A stretch of 64,000 bases of DNA from JADHLJ01 sp038118725 (GCA_038118725.1 JAYOIK010000014.1:1-64000); one strand, 5' to 3'; shown: positions 43,485 through 52,145, counted from the stretch's first letter. Numbers and translations are program-made. Notes: a model not told the origin generated them from the sequence alone.

Positions 43485-44225
43485 CTAGTGGAGCGGAACC
43501 AGCTTTCCACCCTCTAGGGTCACGATCCGGTCCATCCGGCGCGCGAGATCCAGATTGTGGGTGGCGACCAACGCGGCGATCCTGGTCGCCTCGACAATGC
43601 GCCGGAGTTGCCCAAACACTTCCGAGGAAGTTTGCGGATCCAGATTCCCGGTCGGCTCGTCGGCCAGCATGACCGCCGGAACATTGGCGATCGCCCGCAC
43701 GATGGCGACCCGCTGTTGCTCTCCCCCCGACAGTCGGGCCGGGCGATGATCGACACGGTCGGCGAGCCCTACCAGATCCAGCAACTGACGTGCCCGGTCC
43801 ATCGCCTCACCCTTGTCAAGCCCGGCGATCATTTGCGGGACCATGACATTTTCAAGCGCCGTGAATTCCGGCAGCAGATGGTGGGACTGATAGACAAAGC
43901 CGATGCCGTCGCGCCGAATTCGCGTGCGTTGGGCATCCGAAAGCGGGCCGCAATCCCTACCCTCGAACAGCACCTGGCCCTCGGTCGGCTGTTCCAACAA
44001 GCCGGCAATATGCAGAAGCGTCGACTTGCCGGAACCCGACGGCCCCACCAGGGCGACCATCTCGCCGCGCTCGATGCGGAAATCAACGCCGCTCAGGATC
44101 TCGAGGTCCTCGACCGCCTGGTGATAGCGGCGCACCACGCCCCGCAATTCCAGGGCCGCGTGTTGCCGGGCGCCGCCGGCGACGATCTCCTCCAGATCCA
44201 GTTGTCCGTCCCCGGTTTCAGCCAT
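43485..44225 (-). CDS. lolD: Lipoprotein-releasing system ATP-binding protein
   Basis: LolD powers release of outer-membrane lipoproteins from the inner membrane to LolA. The 246-residue ABC ATPase has Walker A GPSGSGKSTLLHIAG, the signature RLSGGEQQRVAIVRAIAN, Walker B VMLADEPTGNLD and the switch His in LVATHNLDLARRMD. FVYQSHHLLPEFTALENVMV is the Q-loop region typical of LolD/MacB-type proteins. Its start overlaps the end of the permease gene by eight bases, so the two are translated together. Confidence 0.96.
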   Translation of the reverse strand: MAETGDGQLDLEEIVAGGARQHAALELRGVVRRYHQAVEDLEILSGVDFRIERGEMVALVGPSGSGKSTLLHIAGLLEQPTEGQVLFEGRDCGPLSDAQRTRIRRDGIGFVYQSHHLLPEFTALENVMVPQMIAGLDKGEAMDRARQLLDLVGLADRVDHRPARLSGGEQQRVAIVRAIANVPAVMLADEPTGNLDPQTSSEVFGQLRRIVEATRIAALVATHNLDLARRMDRIVTLEGGKLVPLH

Positions 44226-45462
44226 GACGAAGCGCCTCGACCGGATCGGTGCGCGATGCCCGCCAGGACGGATAGATCGACGCGGCGAACGACAGGAACA
44301 AGGCCATGGCGATCACCAACACCACTTCCAGCGAATCAACCTCGGCGGGCAGGGTCGAAAGGAAATAGATCTCGGCGCTGAACAGCTCGGCGCCGGTGAA
44401 GTTCTGCAACCACTGGCGGATCGATTCGATGTTCCAGCAGAACACCAAGCCAAGAAGCGATCCGAACACCGTCCCGATCACCCCGACGCTCGCCCCGGAC
44501 ATGAAGAAGATGCGCGTGATCATGCCCTGGGAGGCCCCCATGGTCCGCATGATCGCGATCGAGGAACGTTTATCGTTCACCATCATCATCATCGAGGAAA
44601 TGATGTTGAAGGCCGCAACCAGGATGATCAGGGTAAGGATCAGGAACATAACGTTGCGCTCGACCTGTAGCGCATTGAAAAAGCTGGAATTCTTTTGCTT
44701 CCAATCCACCGCGTAGCGACCCGCGCCGACAACCAGGGCCAGGGGTTCGCGGATCGTGTCGACCTGGTCCGGATGCCCGACCATGATCTCGACCGCGTTG
44801 ACCGTGTCGCCGCTCTTGAAGAACAACTGCGCCTGATCGAGCGGCATGTAGATGAAGCTGTTGTCGTATTCAAACATCCCGACATTGAACAGCGCGACGA
44901 CCGTGAAGGCCCGCATCCTGGGCACGCTTCCGAAGGCGGTCGGCGTGCTGGCGGGGGAAATCAGGGTGATCTTGTCGCCGACCCGGGCGCCGAGCTGCGC
45001 CGCGAGACGCGAGCCGACGACGATCGAGGGGCCGCCGGCGAAATTCTCCAGGGAACCCGCGATGACATTGTCGGGGATGACGCGGCGGGCCATCAGATCC
45101 GGCGCTCGCAGCCCCCGGACAAGCGCGCCGGTGGCCGCGCCGTTGACCATCGCCATAACCTGCCCTTGCAATTGTGGGGTCACGGACAGCACGCCCGGGA
45201 TCTCGCCGATTCTGACCGCGAGCTGATCATAACCGGTCATCGGCGCGCTGGCGCCATGCACCGTGGCGTGCCCGTTCAGTCCCAGGATTCTGGTCAGAAG
45301 CTCGGTGCGAAAGCCGTTCATCACCGACATGACGATGATCAGCGTCGCCACCCCCAGGCCAATGCCCAGGAGCGAGAACCAGGCGATCACCGAAATGAAG
45401 CCCTCCTGGCGGCGGGAGCGCAGATAGCGCAGTGCCACGAGCCGCTCGAAGGATCCGAACAC
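44218..45462 (-). CDS. Lipoprotein-releasing ABC permease LolC/LolE family
   Basis: The 414-residue inner-membrane protein has one N-terminal span (FISVIAWFSLLGIGLGVATL, about 22-41), a large periplasmic domain (about 50-270) and three C-terminal spans within an FtsX-like domain. NTERMINAL LRYLRSRRQ precedes the first span. As in most alphaproteobacteria only one LolC/E gene is present, presumably a homodimer (LolF type). GTG 45462 is preceded by GGGAG seven bases upstream. The gene sits between proS and lolD. Confidence 0.94.
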   Translation of the reverse strand: MFGSFERLVALRYLRSRRQEGFISVIAWFSLLGIGLGVATLIIVMSVMNGFRTELLTRILGLNGHATVHGASAPMTGYDQLAVRIGEIPGVLSVTPQLQGQVMAMVNGAATGALVRGLRAPDLMARRVIPDNVIAGSLENFAGGPSIVVGSRLAAQLGARVGDKITLISPASTPTAFGSVPRMRAFTVVALFNVGMFEYDNSFIYMPLDQAQLFFKSGDTVNAVEIMVGHPDQVDTIREPLALVVGAGRYAVDWKQKNSSFFNALQVERNVMFLILTLIILVAAFNIISSMMMMVNDKRSSIAIMRTMGASQGMITRIFFMSGASVGVIGTVFGSLLGLVFCWNIESIRQWLQNFTGAELFSAEIYFLSTLPAEVDSLEVVLVIAMALFLSFAASIYPSWRASRTDPVEALRHG

Positions 45463-45490
45463 CGCTTTCTCCCATCTTGGTTATCGAGGG

Positions 45491-46804
45491 CTAGCCCGAA
45501 AAGCGGTTAAGCACCGCTTCCGGCGACATTTCCTCGGTCTCGCCCGTCCGCCGGTTCTTCACCTCGACGACGCCGTTCTTTACCCCACGCGGGCCGGCGA
45601 TCACCTGCCAGGGCAGGCCAATCAGATCCATGTCCGCGAGCTTGGCGCCGGTCCGCTCGTCGCGGTCGTCGTACAGGCACTCAACGCCGGCATTGTTGAA
45701 GCCTCGGTACAGGTCCTCGCAAACCCCGGTGCAGGCATCGTCGCCGACCTTGATGTTCACCAGCCCCACCCGGAAAGGCGCCACGGATTCCGGCCAGATG
45801 ATCCCCCGATCGTCATGGCTCGCCTCGATGATCCCTCCGACCAGACGGGAGACGCCGACGCCGTAGGAGCCGCTGTGAACCGGCACATCCTTACCGTCCG
45901 GCCCGGTCACCCGCGCGTTCAAGGGTTCTGAATACTTGGTGCCGAAATAGAAGATATGGCCGACCTCGATGCCCCGCGTGGTGATCAAGTCACCCTCGGG
46001 AACCGGACAGCTCGCGGGGTCATGCTTCTCGTCGGTCGCCGCATAGCGAGACAGGAAGGAATCGACGACCGGCTGGAGGTCCCCGTTGATATCGATATCC
46101 TGGGATAGCACGTCGACCTCGAGCCAATCCTTGTGGCAATAGACCTCGCTCTCGCCGGTTTCCGCGAGGATCACGAATTCATGGCTCATATCGCCGCCGA
46201 TCGGCCCGCTATCGGCCGCCATCGGGATCGCCCGCAGGCCCATCCGCGCATATGTCTTCAGATAGGCCACGAACATCTTGTTGTAGGCCTTGACCGCGCC
46301 CGCGTAGTCCACGTCGAAGGAATAGGCGTCCTTCATCAGGAACTCGCGCCCGCGCATGATACCGAATCTGGGACGCACCTCATCGCGGAATTTCCACTGA
46401 ATGTGATAGAGGTTGAGCGGTAACGCGCGATAGCTCTTCACATGAGTGCGGAAGATGTCGGTGATCAACTCTTCATTGGTCGGCCCATAGAGCATATCCC
46501 GCTCATGCCGATCCTGAATCCGAAGCATCTCCTTGCCGTAATCGTCATAGCGCCCACTCTCGCGCCAGAGATCGGCGGACTGGATCGTCGGCATCAGGAC
46601 TTCCTGGGCGCCGGCGGCGTCCTGTTCCTCGCGGACGATCTGCTCGATCTTGCGCAGCACCCGATAGCCCATGGGCAGCCAGGAATATATGCCGGCGCTG
46701 GCCTGCTGAATCATCCCGGCGCGTAGCATGTAACGGTGCGAGACGATCTGCGCCTCCTTGGGCGTGTCGCGCAATGTCGGGATCAGATAGTTGGAAAGCC
46801 GCAT
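45491..46804 (-). CDS. proS: Prolyl-tRNA synthetase, alphaproteobacterial short type
   Basis: The 437-residue class II synthetase charges tRNA-Pro. Motif 1 region reads RAGMIQQASAGIYSWLPMGY. Motif 2 has FRDEVRPRFGIMRGREFLMK, and motif 3 GSYGVGVSRLVGGIIEASHD. The editing (INS) domain present in E. coli ProS is absent, which accounts for the roughly 440-residue length common in alphaproteobacteria; a stand-alone ProXp-ala would be needed for Ala-tRNA-Pro editing and is not in the window. The anticodon-binding domain ends the protein. Confidence 0.97.
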   Translation of the reverse strand: MRLSNYLIPTLRDTPKEAQIVSHRYMLRAGMIQQASAGIYSWLPMGYRVLRKIEQIVREEQDAAGAQEVLMPTIQSADLWRESGRYDDYGKEMLRIQDRHERDMLYGPTNEELITDIFRTHVKSYRALPLNLYHIQWKFRDEVRPRFGIMRGREFLMKDAYSFDVDYAGAVKAYNKMFVAYLKTYARMGLRAIPMAADSGPIGGDMSHEFVILAETGESEVYCHKDWLEVDVLSQDIDINGDLQPVVDSFLSRYAATDEKHDPASCPVPEGDLITTRGIEVGHIFYFGTKYSEPLNARVTGPDGKDVPVHSGSYGVGVSRLVGGIIEASHDDRGIIWPESVAPFRVGLVNIKVGDDACTGVCEDLYRGFNNAGVECLYDDRDERTGAKLADMDLIGLPWQVIAGPRGVKNGVVEVKNRRTGETEEMSPEAVLNRFSG

Positions 46805-46944
46805 GGGCGTCCTCGCTCGGTAAAAGGAATTCTCGGGATCCAGGCCCTGAAACGAGCGGACTTTAGGGTTTGGACCCCGCGCTGTCCAAATGAATCACGA
46901 CAACACGAACAGCGATCTTCTCGCGCTCGCTACCATCCAATCAT

Positions 46945-46970
46945 GACGGAAAAAAGGCCCGCGCGCCAAA
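46945..46970 (-). terminator. Possible terminator of the MarR-family gene
   Basis: Read on the minus strand, GGCGCGCGGGCC (46967-46956) is followed directly by six T (46955-46950). The stem is short (GGC/GCC core), but the T-run is clear and lies 12 bases after the stop codon. The rest of 46805-46978 shows no gene. Confidence 0.4.
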
Positions 46971-46978
46971 GACGAATC

Positions 46979-47494
46979 TCAAAGCGGTGGCAGGGCGCCG
47001 CGGAGATTGTAGTTCAGCAGGCCGACCCAGAATCGCTCCAACTGACCATAAGCGGCACTGGCGTCCCGCAACGCGCCCCGGTTTATATTGGCTTGCTCCA
47101 GGGAATCGGCGTGACGGTCGAACATGTCGGAGATCTGGCCGCATAGCTCCAGCCCCTTATCCGACAGACGCACCCGGATCGACCGGCGATCATGGGTCGA
47201 GCGCTCCTGGATAAGATAGTTGTTCTCGACCATCTTGCGCACGTTATAGGAGACATTCGAACCAAGGTAATAGCCGCGGTTAGTCAGCTCTCCCACGGTC
47301 ACTTCATCGTCACCGATATTGAACAGGATCAGCGCCTGGATGTTGTTGATATCCTCGGTACCACGCCGATCAAGCTCGGTTTTCACGACTTCGAGAAATT
47401 GACGGTGCAGCCGGTTGATCAATTTGATCGCTTCCAGATACTCCTCGCGTGTCGATTGAGACGCGGGCGCGGTGTCTGTGGAGGAATCAGCCAT
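46979..47494 (-). CDS. MarR-family winged-helix regulator, LdtR-like
   Basis: The 171-residue protein has LEAIKLINRLHRQFLEVVKT, then RRGTEDINNIQALILFNIGD and EVTVGELTNRGYYLGSNVSY as the recognition region. NVRKMVENNYLIQERSTHDR and SIRVRLSDKGLELC form the wing. The Y-Y-L-G-S-N-V-S-Y block and the D-I-N segment closely follow LdtR of Liberibacter and related PetP-like regulators, which control cell-wall L,D-transpeptidase and stress genes. It is the last gene downstream of the valine-degradation group, on the same strand but with its own 78-base upstream region, so it may act on targets elsewhere. Confidence 0.85.
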   Translation of the reverse strand: MADSSTDTAPASQSTREEYLEAIKLINRLHRQFLEVVKTELDRRGTEDINNIQALILFNIGDDEVTVGELTNRGYYLGSNVSYNVRKMVENNYLIQERSTHDRRSIRVRLSDKGLELCGQISDMFDRHADSLEQANINRGALRDASAAYGQLERFWVGLLNYNLRGALPPL

Positions 47495-47519
47495 GGATCC
47501 TAGATTACTTGATCAATGT

Positions 47520-47538
47520 ACGTTCGGAAACCTAACGT
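47520..47538. promoter_or_regulatory. Possible autoregulatory operator ACGTT-N9-AACGT
   Basis: An inverted repeat with 5-base arms lies 26 bases before the MarR-family ATG in an AT-rich short intergenic region. Position and symmetry suit MarR autoregulation. The arms are short, so the call is weak. Confidence 0.25.
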
Positions 47539-47572
47539 TTGCATTTACCGTGGATTCGCTGGGCAACGCAAC

Positions 47573-48454
47573 TTAATTACCGTGGATCATTCGGTAAATC
47601 CCGGAAAAGTCCAACGGTCCGTTACCGTCCTCGCAGAACTTCTCGTACATTTTCAAGGCATGCGCGCCAAGTTGCGCGTCATGACCGGTCGAGCGCGCGG
47701 CATCCTGGGCGAGGTTCATGTCCTTGGCCATCATCGCGGCGGTGAAACCGGCCTGATAGTCCCGGTTCGCGGGCGAGGCGGGGACCGGCCCCGGCACCGG
47801 CAGATAGCTGGTCATGGCCCAGCACTGACTGGAGGATGTCGAGGTCACGTTGAATAGTTTTTGAGCGTTCAGGCCGAGTTTCTCGGCCATGGAGAAGCTC
47901 TCGCAGACCGCGACCATCGAGATTCCGAGAATCATGTTGTTGCAGATCTTGGCGGCCTGCCCGTTCCCCGGACCGCCGGTATGGACGATATTCTTGCCCA
48001 TCGCGTCGAGGAAGGGCTTGGCCCGCGCGAAGGCCGAATCGGCGCCGCCGACCATGAAGGTCAAGGTTCCCGCCTCGGCGCCGCCGGTACCACCCGAGAC
48101 CGGAGCGTCGACCATCTCGAAACCCGCCTCGCGGGCATTAGCCTCGACCGCCCGCGCCGAGTCGACATCGATGGTCGAGCAATCGATCAACAAGGCCCCC
48201 GCCGGCGCGCCGGTGATGATCCAGGAGCCGTAGACATCACGCACATGCCGTCCCTCCGGGAGCATGGTGATCACCACCTCGGCACCGGGCAGGGTTTCGC
48301 TCGCCGAGCCACAAGCCGCGCCTCCCGCCTCGCCAAAGGCCTCGACGGCGCTGGAGACCAGATCAAAGCCCGCGACCTCGTGCCCGGCGGCGAGAAGGTT
48401 CTTGGCCATCGGCAATCCCATGTTGCCGAGCCCGATGAATGCGATGCGCGCCAT
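47573..48454 (-). CDS. mmsB: 3-hydroxyisobutyrate dehydrogenase
   Basis: MmsB oxidises 3-hydroxyisobutyrate to methylmalonate semialdehyde with NAD in valine catabolism. The 293-residue protein has RIAFIGLGNMGLPMAKNLLA, MVDAPVSGGTGGAEAGTLTF and the catalytic Lys in NGQAAKICNNMILGISMVAV (about residue 170), ending with KDMNLAQDAARSTG and a C-terminal DFSGIYRMIHG as in authentic HIBADH. Its position directly downstream of 3-hydroxyisobutyryl-CoA hydrolase and isobutyryl-CoA dehydrogenase genes confirms the role. The next enzyme, methylmalonate semialdehyde dehydrogenase (MmsA), is not in the window. Confidence 0.93.
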   Translation of the reverse strand: MARIAFIGLGNMGLPMAKNLLAAGHEVAGFDLVSSAVEAFGEAGGAACGSASETLPGAEVVITMLPEGRHVRDVYGSWIITGAPAGALLIDCSTIDVDSARAVEANAREAGFEMVDAPVSGGTGGAEAGTLTFMVGGADSAFARAKPFLDAMGKNIVHTGGPGNGQAAKICNNMILGISMVAVCESFSMAEKLGLNAQKLFNVTSTSSSQCWAMTSYLPVPGPVPASPANRDYQAGFTAAMMAKDMNLAQDAARSTGHDAQLGAHALKMYEKFCEDGNGPLDFSGIYRMIHGN

Positions 48455-48504
48455 GACGGCTCTCCCTATAGTCGTGTCTCGTTCGTGCCGCTTCGAGGCG
48501 GGTT

Positions 48505-49578
48505 TCAGTCAAAAGTCAGTTCGCGCCAGGGCACCGGCTCAAAATAGCCCGCGACCGCCGCTTCGGAAACATCTTCCAGACGAGAAGGCTTCCAGTCGGG
48601 CTTGTGATCCTTGTCGACCAGGAGCGCCCGCACCCCCTCGGGGAAATCATTGGCGCGCGCGAAATGCTGCGACATCCGGTACTCCATGGTCATGGTCTCA
48701 CCGAAAGTCGTGGCGCGCCCGCCCCGGCGGATTTGTTCCAAGGTTACCTTCAGGCTTGTCGGCGATTTCGAGGCCAGGGTCTCCAACGCGTGGGACGCGA
48801 ACTCCGAGCCAGAGGCCTCGAGCCGCGCGATGATCTCCTCCATGGTGTCGGCGGAGAAACAATGGTCGATCTCGGCCCGCGCGGCCGCGGTCGGCGCCTC
48901 GCCTCCGTCAATGACATAGCCGTCCAGGACCGCCTTGACCGCGCCGAGAGCATCGCCGGACAGATCCGCCGCGTGCAGCTTGGTTTCGATCTCCTCCAGA
49001 TTGTCAGACGAGACCACATGGGTGGAGATACCCAGTTGCTCGCAATCCCCGACGGTTACCGGCACACCGGTCAACGCGAGATAGGTGCCGGTCTCTCCAG
49101 GCAGGCGCGAGAGGAACCAGGCACCGCCGACATCGGGAAACAGGCCGATCGTCGTCTCGGGCATGCCGACCCGGGTACGCTCGGTCGCCACGCGAAACGA
49201 GCCATGCACCGACAGGCCGACCCCGCCGCCCATGCAGACCCGGTCGATCAGCGCGATATAAGGCTTGGCGCTGGTGTGGATCTGATGGTTGAGGATGTAT
49301 TCCTCGTAGAAGAATTCCTGGGCCAGTTCCGGATTGGTATCGCCCTCGTACTCGACGATCGACTGGCGCACGGCCCGCACGTCGCCGCCGGCGCAGAAGG
49401 CGCGATCCCCGGCGCCCTTGATGACCACCGCCTTGATCGCGTCATCGGCCATCCAGGCGGTAAACCGGGTGCGCATCTCGGCGATCATGTTCATCGTCAG
49501 CGCGTTCAGGGTGTGCGGGCGGTTGAGGGTGATCGTGCCGATCCCGTCGGCTTCGTCGAACAGAACTTCAGGCTCCAT
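48505..49578 (-). CDS. 3-hydroxyisobutyryl-CoA hydrolase
   Basis: This 357-residue crotonase-fold enzyme hydrolyses 3-hydroxyisobutyryl-CoA to free 3-hydroxyisobutyrate in valine degradation. It opens IGTITLNRPHTLNALTMNMI. The oxyanion hole is VIKGAGDRAFCAGGDVRAVR and DRVCMGGGVGLSVHGSFRVA. PETTIGLFPDVGGAWFLSRL is the HIBCH-type active-site segment (Glu and Asp). The C-terminal half of about 100 residues after the crotonase core (SLKVTLEQIRRG, MEYRMSQHF, LLVDKDHKPDW) is specific to HIBCH and distinguishes it from enoyl-CoA hydratases. It sits between mmsB and the acyl-CoA dehydrogenase gene. Confidence 0.92.
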   Translation of the reverse strand: MEPEVLFDEADGIGTITLNRPHTLNALTMNMIAEMRTRFTAWMADDAIKAVVIKGAGDRAFCAGGDVRAVRQSIVEYEGDTNPELAQEFFYEEYILNHQIHTSAKPYIALIDRVCMGGGVGLSVHGSFRVATERTRVGMPETTIGLFPDVGGAWFLSRLPGETGTYLALTGVPVTVGDCEQLGISTHVVSSDNLEEIETKLHAADLSGDALGAVKAVLDGYVIDGGEAPTAAARAEIDHCFSADTMEEIIARLEASGSEFASHALETLASKSPTSLKVTLEQIRRGGRATTFGETMTMEYRMSQHFARANDFPEGVRALLVDKDHKPDWKPSRLEDVSEAAVAGYFEPVPWRELTFD

Positions 49579-49698
49579 GAACGCTACTCGCTTTCGTTTC
49601 CTTGATTTTCCGACCGTCGAGGCATGGCAAGCGCGGCCACTCCATCTCTGGCGGGACTTCGATGAGACGCCGTCCTAACCGAAAACCGGCTTGACCGC

Positions 49699-49792
49699 GT
49701 CGTCCTCGCGCAAGCGGGGACCTCTAGCAGGTTGGGTGAAACAGGCACAACCGACATTTTGAAGCAAAGGTCCCAGCTTACGCGAGGACGAC
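49699..49792. repeat. Inverted pair of intergenic palindromic repeats
   Basis: GTCGTCCTCGCGCAAGCGGG (49699 onward, arm to 49722) is matched in inverted orientation by 49769-49792 with only a few differences, and a 46-base spacer separates the arms. The core GCGCAAGC is shared with the single-hairpin element at 51115-51144. It lies in the 272-base gap between the acyl-CoA dehydrogenase and the hydrolase genes; nothing else recognisable is in 49579-49850. Confidence 0.75.
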
Positions 49793-49850
49793 CAGTCATG
49801 AGAGAGGACGGAACCATGTTTCACAAGCCCGCCTCCAAGAAACAGCCCCC

Positions 49851-50993
49851 TCAATCCCGCAACAATTGCCGCGAGATGATCACCCGCATGATCTCGTTCG
49901 TGCCTTCCAGGATCTGATGCACCCTGAGGTCTCGGACCAGTCGCTCCAACGGAAAGTCCTTCAGGTACCCGTAGCCCCCGTGAATCTGCAGCGCCTCGTT
50001 GCAGATCGCCGAGCCGATATCGGTGGCCATCCGCTTGGCCATGGCGCAGTGCATTGTCGCTTGCGGGTCGCGGCGCTCGAGACTGTCGGCGGCGCGGTGG
50101 ATCATCAGACGGGCGGCATCCAGCTCCGTCGCCATGTCCGCCAGCTTAAATTGTATGGCCTGAAAATCCGCGATCGACTTGCCGAACTGCTTGCGCTCCT
50201 TGGCATAGCTCGTCGCCGCCTCCAGCGCCGCGCGCGCGCCGCCGATCGAGCAGGCGCCGATATTGATCCGCCCGCCGTCAAGTCCGGCCATGGCGATCTT
50301 GAAGCCGTCCCCCCCGGCCCCGACCAGGTTTTCCGCCGGCACCCGGCAATCCTCGAAATTCACCATCGCGGTATGCTGGCTGTTCCAACCGAGCTTACGC
50401 TCCTTGGCGCCGAAGGAGAGGCCCGGCGTCCCCGCCTCGACCAGCACGCAGGACACCCCACGCGGCCCCTCGTCCCCGGTCCTGCACATCACGGCATAGA
50501 CATCCGATGTCGGCCCGCCCGAGATGAAGGCCTTGGAGCCGTTCAGCACATAGTGGCTATTGCCGTCCTTGACCGCCTTGGTCTTGAGAGAGGCCGCGTC
50601 GGAGCCGGCCCCCGGCTCGGTCAGGCAATAACTGGCCATCGCCTCCATGGTCGTCAGCTTGGGCAGAAACCGCTCGCGAATCTCGGCATTGCCGAAGCGG
50701 TCGATCATCCAGGCGACCATGTTGTGGATCGAAAGATAGGCCGCGGTCGACGGACAGGCGGCGGCAAGTTCCTCGAACACGACCGCCGCCTCAAGCCGCC
50801 CAAGCCCCGAGCCGCCGACCTCCTCGGACACATAGATCCCCGCCAGCCCAAGCTCCGCGGCCATGCGGAGTTCATCAACCGGAAAGATCTCCTCGGCGTC
50901 CCAGCGCGCGGCGTTGGGCGCGAAATGATCGGCGGCGAAACCCCGCGCCATATCCTGGATCGCCGCCTGTTCCTCGGAGAGTTGAAAATCCAT
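49851..50993 (-). CDS. Acyl-CoA dehydrogenase, probable isobutyryl-CoA dehydrogenase
   Basis: This 380-residue FAD enzyme probably converts isobutyryl-CoA to methacrylyl-CoA, the valine branch. N-terminal helices DFQLSEEQAAIQDMARGFAA are followed by SYCLTEPGAGSDAASLKTKA (FAD/substrate loop) and SGGPTSDVYAVMCRTG. QIHGGYGYLKDFPLERLVRD leads to the catalytic Glu in QILEGTNEIMRVIISRQLL. The enoyl-CoA hydratase of the pathway is not adjacent, but the next two genes act after it, which favours the ACAD8-type assignment over short-chain or isovaleryl-CoA dehydrogenase. Electrons pass to ETF. Confidence 0.9.
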   Translation of the reverse strand: MDFQLSEEQAAIQDMARGFAADHFAPNAARWDAEEIFPVDELRMAAELGLAGIYVSEEVGGSGLGRLEAAVVFEELAAACPSTAAYLSIHNMVAWMIDRFGNAEIRERFLPKLTTMEAMASYCLTEPGAGSDAASLKTKAVKDGNSHYVLNGSKAFISGGPTSDVYAVMCRTGDEGPRGVSCVLVEAGTPGLSFGAKERKLGWNSQHTAMVNFEDCRVPAENLVGAGGDGFKIAMAGLDGGRINIGACSIGGARAALEAATSYAKERKQFGKSIADFQAIQFKLADMATELDAARLMIHRAADSLERRDPQATMHCAMAKRMATDIGSAICNEALQIHGGYGYLKDFPLERLVRDLRVHQILEGTNEIMRVIISRQLLRD

Positions 50994-51114
50994 GATGTAG
51001 AGCCTCGTCGAACCGCCGTCGTTAGAGCGGCGCGATCATAGAAGGCACTGGGGGGGAGTCAATGTGACGGGGCGTATCCCGCCTCCTCTCTCCGTCGTCC
51101 CTCCCCACTTCTCT

Positions 51115-51144
51115 CGTCATCCCGCGTCAAGCGCGGGATGGCGG
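51115..51144. repeat. Palindromic intergenic repeat, single hairpin
   Basis: CATCCCGCG (51118-51126) and CGCGGGATG (51132-51140) form a perfect 9-base-pair stem with a TCAAG loop. The flanks CGT and GCGG resemble the other intergenic repeats in this window. It lies 47 bases after the formyltransferase stop and could act as a processing or termination hairpin for that gene, though no T-run follows. Confidence 0.7.
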
Positions 51145-51190
51145 AGGAAGAGAACGAGACGACTAAAAAAGTCGGACGTTGGACGCTCCC

Positions 51191-52108
51191 TCAAGTCCCC
51201 AAACGCGCGCCGATTTCCAGCGGGTTTTCGGCCAGGAACTCCGCCGCCTTCACCTTGCCGCCCTTGCCCAGGCGCACGCGCTTGACCCTGATACCGCCGA
51301 GGCCGGCGTTGATGGTGAAGCTTTCGTCGTCCACCGCGCAGATCCGGCCCAGACGGCCGGAACCGGCGGCGGGTTCGCAGTCGAAGATCTGCAAGGTCTC
51401 GCCGTTCAAGGCCGTCCAGGCGCCCGGCGAGGGGTTGCAGCCGCGGATCAGGTTGTAGACCTCTCCGGCCGAGCGCTCCCAGTCGATCTTGGCGTTCTTG
51501 GCGCGGCACCAGCTTTCGTAGGTCGCCTTGGACTCGTCCTGTAGTAGGCGCGGGGCCTTGCCGTCGCGGACCAGATCGATGGATTCCAGCACCGCCTCGA
51601 CGCCGAGCGGGAAGATCTTCTCGAAATAGACCGTGCCGAGCGTGTCGTCCGGACCGATCTCGACCTCCTTCTGCAGTAGCACCTCGCCCTCGTCGAGGCC
51701 GTCATCGGGCCAGAAGATCGTCAAGCCGGTCTTCTTGGCGCCCCAGATGATCGGCCAGTTGATTGAGCTCGGCCCCCGGTGCAGCGGCAGCAACGAGGGG
51801 TGGAAACAGATGGTGCCGTGTTTCGGAATATCCCGCGCCGCCTCGGGCACGAAGATGGTCACGAAGGCCAGGACCATGAAATCCGCGTCCCAGGACTTGA
51901 GCTCGGCGAGCACGTCCTCGTCCTTGTAGTTGTCCGGCTGGCGTACCTCGACGCCGTGATCCAGCGCCGCCTGCTTGATCGGATCGAAGGGCCGGCCCTC
52001 GACATCCGGGGCCGTATAGACCGCGACCACCTCGTCGACGCCCTTTTCGATGATCGCGTCCAGGCATGCCTTGCCGAAAGCCTGTTGTCCGTTGATGACG
52101 ATGCGCAT
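51191..52108 (-). CDS. Stand-alone formyltransferase-fold protein, 10-formyl-THF dehydrogenase hydrolase-domain-like
   Basis: The 305-residue protein resembles the N-terminal hydrolase domain of 10-formyltetrahydrofolate dehydrogenase (ALDH1L) more than Met-tRNA formyltransferase. CFHPSLLPLHRGPSSINWPI holds the catalytic His, and TIFWPDDGLDEGEVLLQKEV holds the Asp. At the position two before the His, where Fmt has Asn, there is Cys, as in ALDH1L where it is hydrophobic. The C-terminal OB-like domain has YNLIRGCNPSPGAWTALNGE. No aldehyde dehydrogenase or carrier domain is fused. It could hydrolyse 10-formyl-THF or formylate a small molecule. The ATG has GGGAG upstream. It precedes the acyl-CoA dehydrogenase gene by about 200 bases. 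Confidence 0.8.
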   Translation of the reverse strand: MRIVINGQQAFGKACLDAIIEKGVDEVVAVYTAPDVEGRPFDPIKQAALDHGVEVRQPDNYKDEDVLAELKSWDADFMVLAFVTIFVPEAARDIPKHGTICFHPSLLPLHRGPSSINWPIIWGAKKTGLTIFWPDDGLDEGEVLLQKEVEIGPDDTLGTVYFEKIFPLGVEAVLESIDLVRDGKAPRLLQDESKATYESWCRAKNAKIDWERSAGEVYNLIRGCNPSPGAWTALNGETLQIFDCEPAAGSGRLGRICAVDDESFTINAGLGGIRVKRVRLGKGGKVKAAEFLAENPLEIGARLGT

Positions 52109-52125
52109 GGCCTGCCTCTCCCAAT

Positions 52126-52145
52126 CAAATCCAAATCCAAATCCA
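52126..52145. repeat. Short CAAATC tandem repeat
   Basis: The hexamer CAAATC occurs three times in succession (52126-52143) between the divergent formyltransferase and hemB genes. It is a low-complexity tract in the shared promoter region with no evident function. Confidence 0.6.
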
